Origin: Candolleomyces eurysporus
Lineage: Eukaryota; Basidiomycota; Agaricomycetes; Agaricales; Psathyrellaceae
Assembly: GCA_027579435.1 (NCBI GenBank)
Contig: JANBPK010000779.1
Location: 54,601 to 118,600, forward strand
Length of the DNA: 64,000 nt
Direction of reading: 5' to 3'
Under the pieces are notes generated by a model that saw nothing but the letters and a program-made list of their open reading frames with translations, made no database searches and was not told the DNA's origin. Positions 57,144-64,000 of the stretch are shown here, one piece after another; within the stretch, counting starts at the first letter, position 1; every line of letters begins with the position of its first letter. The position numbers and the translations under genes were made by a program.

Positions 57144-57960
57144 TCAAATATCGAGCTTGCTGTTGGGTAGCTCCTGCCCTGCGACTGAGGACGCGAAGAC
57201 GAAGGTGACGGAGGCGGCGCACGAAACCTGAGCAACCCTCAACGTGACTTCGAGCTCCATCGAAGGTGCGATTGGTGGTGTTGGGAAAGAGGAGAAACTT
57301 TCACAAGGACTGGTGCTTGATGAAAAGTTGAGAGAGAGAGCTTGCGGAAGTGGGTGTATCGAGGGAGGGTTATTTGGGGGGTCGGTAGAGTATCGGTTCA
57401 TACGAGAGGAAGGAAGGGAAAGATATAATTAGCGGCGCAACTCACAAGACAGATAAAGAAAAAAAGAGAGAGAGGAGAGAAAGTCGAGCAAATACACACC
57501 TCTTCCATCCCAGGCATCAGCGCCATCTTCGTTGTGAACGAAACTCGAAACTCTTCCAACCCTCTCCAGCCTCCTCCCTGCCCTCCCTTTTCCACGTCAT
57601 TCCCACTCCCATTATTCTTTACTATTACTGTAATCTTCAGTGTCCCAGACCTCAAAATCGCGGCAACGGCACCCAGCACCTTCTCCGCCGTCCTCTTATC
57701 CACATTCTCACCAAACTGCACTCTAAGCTTCGTCACCGACCCACGAAGGGAAGCCATAACAGTGTCAGGCCTCAACCCCGTAGAGAGCGTCGTGCTAATA
57801 TTCAAATACACATTGTGCGAACACCTTGTTGAATGGTTCGTATGACTGGTCGTATTGGTATCCGGCAGGGAGATTGCCGACGATGCCACTGAAAACTCGG
57901 CGGGAAGAGGTGCAAAGGAAGGTTGGAGGAGGGTCAAGACAGCCAATGTAGCGTGGAGAG
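57144..57960 (-). CDS. Possible uncharacterised gene
   Basis: A minus-strand frame (57,946 to about 57,500) reads NISTTLSTGLRPDTVMASLR, GSVTKLRVQFGENVDKRTAE, KVLGAVAAILRSGTLKITVI and LEEFRVSFTTKMALMPGMEE. It stops at a plausible GTGTGT donor at 57,499. A second frame after it (57,401-57,144) gives SMELEVTLRVAQVSCAASVT. The first segment looks like real protein with beta-strand periodicity, but no family is recognised and neither start nor end can be fixed. More minus-strand frames at 59,640-60,529 (SVKRLLENVLVPAMRRYQSS; IVLVGDLGHSDFLRQFTDSL) could be upstream exons of the same or another gene; a TGA separates them. Confidence 0.25.
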
Positions 57961-58639
57961 TCGTCAGCGAGGGAAGGAGGGTACGAGAGCCAAGTAAGGG
58001 GTGTCATACGGCGGGGCTGACCGGTGAGATGGGGCGGAAGTTGGGGAGGTATGGTGAGAGAGGTGTTGTCGTCATCGACCGACTGCCGCTACGACCATTC
58101 AGCGGAGCCTGGAGGAGGTGGACTGAGTGTCTCGGCTTATGCTGGTGAATAGGCGGTGTTGAATCTTGGGGTTGATTGGGAGCCTCGTTGGTGGTATCAT
58201 CCAACCTCGGGAACTTGAGACGTTGATGTGGCCGTCGAGCCAAGCGAACAGGCCCAATATCTCTTCTACGGACATCTTGGAACATAAGGGTGAGACTGCG
58301 AAGCCCAAAGGCGGCGTACCGCGCAAGGAGGGATTGGTCGAAATCGGGAAGGATTAATTGATGAGGCTCGACATGCGTTGGTATGCGAGTGCAAATGTTG
58401 CAGCCAACAAGCTGTTCATAAGCTCGTCTTCATCTCGAGGTCTTCGAACGTGTACACCGGCCCGTCTTAACTATCTTTCTTTCGCTTGGGAGGGATGGGA
58501 TGGGAAGGGGAAAGGGAGAAAGGCTACGCGTGGCATAGGCATTCCCGCACCAGGTCGGCCAAATCTCTTTAGGCAAGCAACGTGAGCAGTTTCTAAAGCT
58601 GCAGGGGAGACAGAGTGTCGAGTTCGAGCTTGTAATAAA

Positions 58640-59106
58640 GGTTAGCGCGACACGCGGAGCAAAACGGGCGCGATAGCGGGCACAGGGAGATGAAACGAGC
58701 TGTAAAGACTGCAGTTGCTGAGGATAGATGGATTCCCATGGGGGTCCATCGGAACCATAGTGCCATTTTCGAGTTGTAGCGTAGAAAGGTGGGACTCCTG
58801 CGACCGTGTCCCCGACACCTGTATCAAGAACGCTGGTTGAAATTGGCAGATAAGGTTTCTTGAATATCTAAGGTATGGCTGCCAACGCCGACACGTCTTG
58901 AAAAGAAGTAGGAAGGAAGGAACCGAGCTGGAGGGAAGGTGCCGGCGGTGAGGCCAGCTGACCTCTCCAGTGGGTGGTATTTGTTTATAAGGGAGCGTCT
59001 TCATGAATCATGAGGAGGGGCAACTTGATATCCATGGTGAGCGATGCTTGAGGAGTCTTCACGCACTTGGAGACTCGGATCGCATCTGCAAGAACGAAAT
59101 TGAATG
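58640..59106 (-). pseudogene. F-box-like gene 3' end and downstream flank
   Basis: On the minus strand it begins with the F-box family's last-intron acceptor and terminal exon (TTCTTGCAG then ATGCGATCCGAGTCTC). It continues through GCCCCTCCTCATG, CCACCCACTGGAGAG and CGGCGTTGGCAG-type sequence that aligns with 21,390-21,850. Only the tail of the gene is present. This copy keeps CpG sites that are TG or CA in the 21 kb copy. Confidence 0.65.
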
Positions 59107-60804
59107 CCAGGGAGGATCAAACGCATCAACATGATCACCTCCCAGTTCTTCCGCTCCGCCCATGATTTCTTCTATTTCCCTTCTATGGCTCTTTTCCCTC
59201 TGCTCTATATCTATTCTTCATCACCATTGTCATTCACATTGCAGAACGCTTTCACCACCCGCGGTCCCTGTTTTCGAGCCTATCTGTACGTGGATCACAT
59301 TTCCCTTTGAATCCCATATGTACAGTAAAATAGTGCATCGTTTGCAGCTGGTTGATTTTTGGATCTACGCATAACAACCGGCAAAGTCACTTGTACACCA
59401 GCTCCCTACTTGTTCTGTCCTATTCCACTGTATGGCCGCCGCCGCATCGACCTCTCGCCGCGCCACCTTCAAGAGTCAAACTATTACTATTCTGCGCGTT
59501 CTTGCACGCCGTGTAGAGTGGGGGTGGAGGAGAATGCTGAGGGTCAAGACATCCCAATCCTTGCGTATGCCGATGCCACAATCTGCACGAATTGAACGCT
59601 AAGAGGAGCCCGGGGCGTAAACAGTAAACTTAGTGAAAGTCCTATCCTCGCACTTGCTTAGCCTGCCTGCACAGATACGCGGCAGCAAAAGGAAGTGCAG
59701 ATGTGGAGGATAGGCCATGGGCCTGAAACGACCACCAGCTGCCCCACCGTTCTGATACGAAGCCTGGTGACCTCGAATCGTTGTCCCAAGGGTGTGGAAG
59801 CGCATACGAGTTGTATTCCGACCATGGTAGAGCAAAGAGGAACAATGTTGGAAAGTTTCTCGACCGATCGCGGAGTGGAGAGATTATTGGATGCGGGAAC
59901 GTGTCATTTAAAGGGTCGGGAAGGGTCGAAGAGGGCAGGACGGGGTGTTGGGCATCGTGATCCGGCGGTTGGTATGGAAATGGGAGGGTCGAAGGGGCGA
60001 GTGTGAAGCAAGTATAGGTGAGTGCGGAGTGAGATGGATGGGACTGTGCATTACGACCTAATTGTGGTGTTTGTCGATGGTGGTCTCCTCTGCTTTGGGG
60101 GCGTCGGCAGAAGCGATGCAGCCCTATGCCAACGACTTGAATGTCTAGGCCAGCGCAGTCGGATTGGCAATTTACATTGGAGAGGGAATCCGTGAATTGT
60201 CGCAAGAAATCCGAGTGACCGAGGTCGCCGACCAGCACAATCTGAGTTCCATCTCCCCCTCATGATAACTCGATGCGAACGGAAGAGGGGGATGATTGAT
60301 AACGTCGCATCGCTGGTACAAGGACGTTTTCGAGGAGACGCTTGACCGAGCTCCTGAAACAGGTCACCCCGCTTCGGTTGATGACGGTGTAGGTTTGTGT
60401 TGCATTGGATAATCGCAGGAAGAGGTCGATGTTGGGGTTCAATTTGTTTTCGTGACGATGCGTCGAAGGGTGCCCTTGGTGATCGACACTGATTGTGAGG
60501 GTTGTCGAGGGGAGGGGACTGTGATACATGGATCGAAAACGGAATTACAGGGTAAGAGGTGAATCGACTTACCGGGGAGCATTCATTCCTCTTGCATTGG
60601 GAGTGGCCTTGACCTGAGCGATAATCTTGGCACTCGTCCTAGAGGCCGGTCGTCTGCCTTGAATAGTTGTCTTGGGCCATTCGAGCAGGGATTAGGGAAG
60701 AAGTCGTACTTGCCTATTAATATTGTCGTGCGACGAGGGGATTTGAGTGGCTGAGTGACTGGGAGGGGTACTCTATCTCCCTAGCGAAGTGATGGAATCG
60801 GGCC

Positions 60805-60845
60805 CGTTTAGTCTCCCGTAATCAGACTAAACGAGTTCGTGTCTT
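60805..60845 (-). repeat. Short dispersed repeat, copy 2
   Basis: Minus-strand match to 15084-15123 (AGACACGAACTCGTTTAGTC then TGATTACGGGAGACTA). Immediately after it on the + strand lie an F-box fragment and a fungalysin relic, so it may mark one end of the inserted or duplicated block. Confidence 0.5.
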
Positions 60846-60884
60846 CTGGATGTTGAATCCAACACTCACATGTATACCGTACTA

Positions 60885-60935
60885 TACGTCGTTCGACGAT
60901 TTTCTCTGCGAGTTCCCAAGGTCGGATCCAAATGC
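60885..60935 (-). pseudogene. Fragment of an F-box-like gene
   Basis: The string TTCGACGATTTTCTCTGCGA-GTTCCCAAG equals, on the minus strand, the W-E-L-A-E-x-I-V-E codons that close the main exon of F-box paralogues A-D. Only about 40-50 bp is recognisable before the shared fungalysin-upstream block begins (TTGATACCACCACCAG, about 60,975). Confidence 0.5.
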
Positions 60936-61157
60936 GGAGGGAGCTTGTCCCACGGTCCTGTCTTTTCTCTCTCTTGATACCACCACCAGCATCGGTTGTC
61001 CTTCCGTCTTCTTTTTATCACATTCAAACATGCCTACGTCGGAAGAATGCCATCCCCGCTCAGTACTCAATCGAAAAGCCTACATAGGTGAATCAATCCA
61101 TTTGCATGCATACCTAGCTCAAGGACTCGACCCGACTGGACTAGATTTCTCTGCAAT

Positions 61158-62460
61158 ATGACATCCATTCAAGACGAGGTCGTGTTTGATGCTTATCCAG
61201 GCCTACCCCTGCCCCCAGCTTCTGAAAGGCTTCAACATAGTACTCTATATACTCTTGCCCTCGTCAAAGCATCACCTCGCATTCCGCCCCCGGCCTCGTC
61301 TTCGATTATATCTACAACATATCCCAAGCGCCTTCGACTACTAACAATATCACCTACTGATATGGGTTCATCGAGCTGGTGTTCTACTTCCAGACTTTGT
61401 AAAGGGTGGAAGTGGGAACGATAGGCCCGGGGACGAACAAAGCTAACTTTGCTACATCTTCCGAGTACGTCTGGCTTTTCAAGCTGTGACTTTTCTGTGC
61501 AAGTGCTGATATACGATCTCTCTAGTGGTCAATCGTGAACCCACCTATGTAGGCCGGTTGTGAGTAGCTTGCCCCTGCATTAATTCTACCACTTGGCGCT
61601 AATCATAATGGTATGCGTAGCCCAATTGCGATGGATTGTTGAGCAACGATATCATCGTCTACGAGATGACCCACGGTATCACTAGCTGAGTGGAGGTCCC
61701 GGGCACTGAAACCCCCGAGATTGATGAGGATTGGTCTGATGCTCCCGCCGAGTGAGTTGCTACACTTTCTTCTCTTGCCATTTCTTTGTTGACGTTGATG
61801 TGACGCTTCGCAGATGGTCTCGACCATCCAGGACTACGTCCTTGCTGACTACGTCGCCAACGACCCCGCTGTTATCAGGACTCAACTAGCAATACCGCTG
61901 TCGTTCCCTCTTCGTTACTTCAACATGGCCGAGCTGACTGCCGTCCACCGTGTGTCGAACCTTCTATTGAGCAGTAGGTCGACTCGCACATCGATGCTGA
62001 CTCGTCTCCCGTTCTTCGTTAGTAGCTTTGGGTGAGATCCGGGCTGACGTGCTGCACATCTTGTACGCCGCACGTGTGGGCTTGTACGGCTTCTCCCCTG
62101 CTGCGTTCACCAATCTCGATGGTCGTAAAGGTGACATCGTCAATGCTCACCTTTCTTCAACTCTTGGCTCTTTAGCCTTGCAGCCCCACTTGTACCGCCC
62201 TCTTCTTTTCGGCTTTCTTGACCTCCTTACTAACCGGGCGCTCATCTTCTATTTTTCCTTTTTCTTTTCGACTGCATAATTGTACAAGTCCTTGAAGGCC
62301 GGATTCAGGCTCAAAATAACGCTATGGAGGTGCGAATATGCGGTTGTAAAGGGCGTTGGCGAGTAGGGTCTTGGTGCAAACGCTAGGAATCTTCTGTTCC
62401 TTTTGGACGTCCGCCGTGCAGTTTTGTCAACGTCTTGTCGCCCCCTTCAGTCGCTAAATT
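61158..62460 (+). pseudogene. Fungalysin relic, the longest of three
   Basis: It starts with the shared block MTSIQDEVVFDAYPG and SERLQHSTLYTLALVKASPR, then broken frames that follow the intact gene: LSNDIIVYEMTHGITS then stop (HEMTH has become YEMTH), EIDEDWSDAPAE for [64 protein letters not shown] and FTNLDGRKGDIVNAHL. The first zinc-ligand His is replaced, there are several stops, and the C-terminal exon is frame-broken (about 62,280-62,460). The order is collinear with the functional gene, so it derives from a full or half-length duplicate with introns retained. Confidence 0.8.
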
Positions 62461-62714
62461 TGTGTGTATTCTTACAGGCCGTATCGCTAAAATATATCTC
62501 AGTCTGGATGAACTTGTTCTCTTTTCGCCTGATTATCCGTTCCAATTTTTGAGTTAAGCGCCCAGGTCACGAGGCTCCGAGCGGGCTCTCACGCACAGCA
62601 CTGATGATCACCGATTGCCTCTTTCTCCTCTCCTTGAACCGCTACCATCACTTGGACTTATCATCCACTGCGAAATCTTGCGATTCAACTCAACTTTCCA
62701 ATCGAGCAAACACA

Positions 62715-64000
62715 ATGTCTGAAGCTACGGAAACTCATGGAGGCAACACCGCCGGCGATTCAGAGCGCAATACCCCGATTCCGTCTCGCACTGCGACACC
62801 CGTCGATGCCAGTGGGAGTCGACCTTCAAGCGGACCCCGCCGGTTCTTGGCCAAGGTGGAGAAGAAGATCGATAAGACTATCGATGTCTTCAAGCGTAAA
62901 GTTGGGCGACAGGAGAAGGGAACGGGAAGTCATCGGGCTTCGGAAGCCTCCACCACGGCCTCCACTGGCAAAACCTGGGCCATTGTTGCGCAGGCTTTGA
63001 AAATGACTCTTTCGGGCGCTGTTCCGTTCATCCCGGATCCGTTCAAAGGCCCCGCTGAGGCTCTTTTGAAGATGATCGACGTCTTCGAGGTAGGTCGGTT
63101 TGCCCTTCAATCCGTATCCCTTGCTGACGACACATAGCAAGCGAAATCGAACAAAGAAGAAATGGAGGATCTGAAGGCGCGTTGTGGTCTCCTCAATGAG
63201 AGTATAGTGAATGCGATTAAAGGGCAAGACGAGAGGTTACTGTCGGCTGAGCTGAAAGAGAGTATTGGCCGCCTGGTCGAGTACGTCTGATTTCGTGTCA
63301 AGCTCGGGAAATGTCTGACAGAGGTTAACGCTAGGGGAATACACGATACATTTCTGGCTACGGTGGTGGAGTATTCGACGGGAATGGCTGCGTATGTGAT
63401 GATAGAGGATAACTCTGAGGTCGTAAAGCAAGCCAACCAAAAAATGGATCAGATCTTGCAATGTTTCTGGGTAAATACGCTTCAATTCTTTAAATTGTGG
63501 TGGCTAATGGTGATGTTATGATGTAGATCGAGAATCTCATTGCAGGTGCTCTCGTCCTGAGTGACGTTCGCCAGACAGTCAAAGACCAAGAAGGGTGGAT
63601 GATGAGACTCTGTGCTACCATCGACAACCATTTCAAAGTGCGTATTCTGGTAGACTCTCCCTTTGGTATTTTATTGACAATCTGATCAATTGTGACAGTC
63701 TGCCACCCTGGATAAATTGAAGCATGTTCCTGGTGCAGCATATGACTCGCATGAGCTCGCAAAGGTCAACTCATGCTTTGAAGGCACGCGGGTGAAGCTC
63801 CTGGCTGGCATTGGCCGCTGGATGAGCAACACCGCCTTGGAAGAACAGGAAACTAGGAAACCCATCTATGTCCTTGATGGTATTGCTGGGATTGGAAAAT
63901 CTACCGTGGCCAAGACAGTGGCCCAGCGTGCTGCTGCTATCAACTCTCTTGGGGCTACCTTCTTCTTTTCGCGGGACCATGCTGATCGACAGGCATGCTG
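62715..64000 (+). CDS. NLR-like NACHT-WD40 protein, copy 3 (cut by window edge)
   Basis: The start MSEATETHGGNTAGDSERNT is nearly the same as copy 2; helical segment KTWAIVAQALKMTLSGAVPF, FKGPAEALLKMIDVFE; then QAKSNKEEMEDLKARCGLLN, AYVMIEDNSEVVKQANQKMD and [20 protein letters not shown]. The NACHT exon begins [20 protein letters not shown] and reaches the P-loop [20 protein letters not shown] at about 63,880 before the window ends. Exon borders are identical to copies 1 and 2. All of the visible part is CpG-normal; whether the downstream part is CpG-poor as in the other copies cannot be seen. It is 6.8 kb from copy 2, the two starting back to back. Confidence 0.88.

Noticed and set aside
59640..60529. 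A gene in the long minus frames upstream of NLR copy 3
   Set aside because: Some stretches look coding, but an in-frame TGA, no recognisable domain and no consistent splice pattern prevent a call; kept only as a remark under the 57.1-58.0 kb entry.
61158..62460. A functional second fungalysin
   Set aside because: Stops, frameshifts and replacement of the first zinc-ligand His make it non-functional.

Overview
The window is nuclear DNA of a filamentous basidiomycete, most likely an Agaricomycete. Genes are split by many short GT-AG introns of about 45-60 bp, intergenic gaps are short, and the families are typical of the group: a WSC-domain copper radical oxidase, a fused AA8-AA12 quinoprotein dehydrogenase, a Gti1/Pac2 (WOPR) regulator, a fungalysin, F-box-like proteins and NACHT-WD40 (NLR-like) proteins. 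I saw no tRNA, rRNA, CRISPR array or bacterial-type operon. About twenty single N positions, most beside homopolymers, mark doubtful consensus calls, and several break reading frames.

Layout. 1-15 kb holds an MFS transporter (-), a WOPR regulator (-), a secreted four-WSC glyoxal-oxidase-like enzyme (+) and a zinc-type quinone/enoyl reductase (-). 15.3-19.1 kb holds NLR copy 1 (+). 19.1-22.4 kb is a non-genic, CpG-poor block with a fold-back element and relics of a fungalysin and of an F-box-like gene. 23.4-26.0 kb holds the AA8-AA12 dehydrogenase (-). 27.8-29.0 kb is a complete TFIIS gene (+). 29.5-37.5 kb is a duplicated array of four F-box-like genes, two short TFIIS C-terminal mini-genes, one truncated TFIIS relic and one fungalysin relic. 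37.6-52 kb is a conserved, gene-dense stretch: C2H2 factor, nucleostemin-type GTPase, intact fungalysin, metallo-beta-lactamase-fold protein, SUMO and ATG22. 52.2-55.9 kb is NLR copy 2 (-). 56-62.6 kb has no confident gene but holds F-box and fungalysin relics. NLR copy 3 (+) starts at 62,715 and runs off the window.

How the parts relate. Housekeeping genes (TFIIS, nucleostemin-type GTPase, SUMO, ATG22) alternate with fast-evolving accessory material: three NLR paralogues, F-box-like paralogues and decayed fungalysins. The duplicated units carry pieces of neighbouring housekeeping genes, which is how the 3' end of TFIIS became small stand-alone genes, each with a complete four-cysteine zinc ribbon. 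The NACHT/WD40 part of NLR copies 1 and 2, and the DNA downstream of copy 1, is CpG-poor, while the 5' exons are CpG-normal. A relic pair (21.4 kb against 58.6 kb) shows matching CG to TG/CA differences. I infer cytosine methylation of repeated DNA, with deamination, acting inside an immune-receptor-like gene family. The NLR copies with their N-terminal helical domain, and the TFIIS mini-gene/F-box head-to-head pairs, are the best candidates for undescribed biology here.
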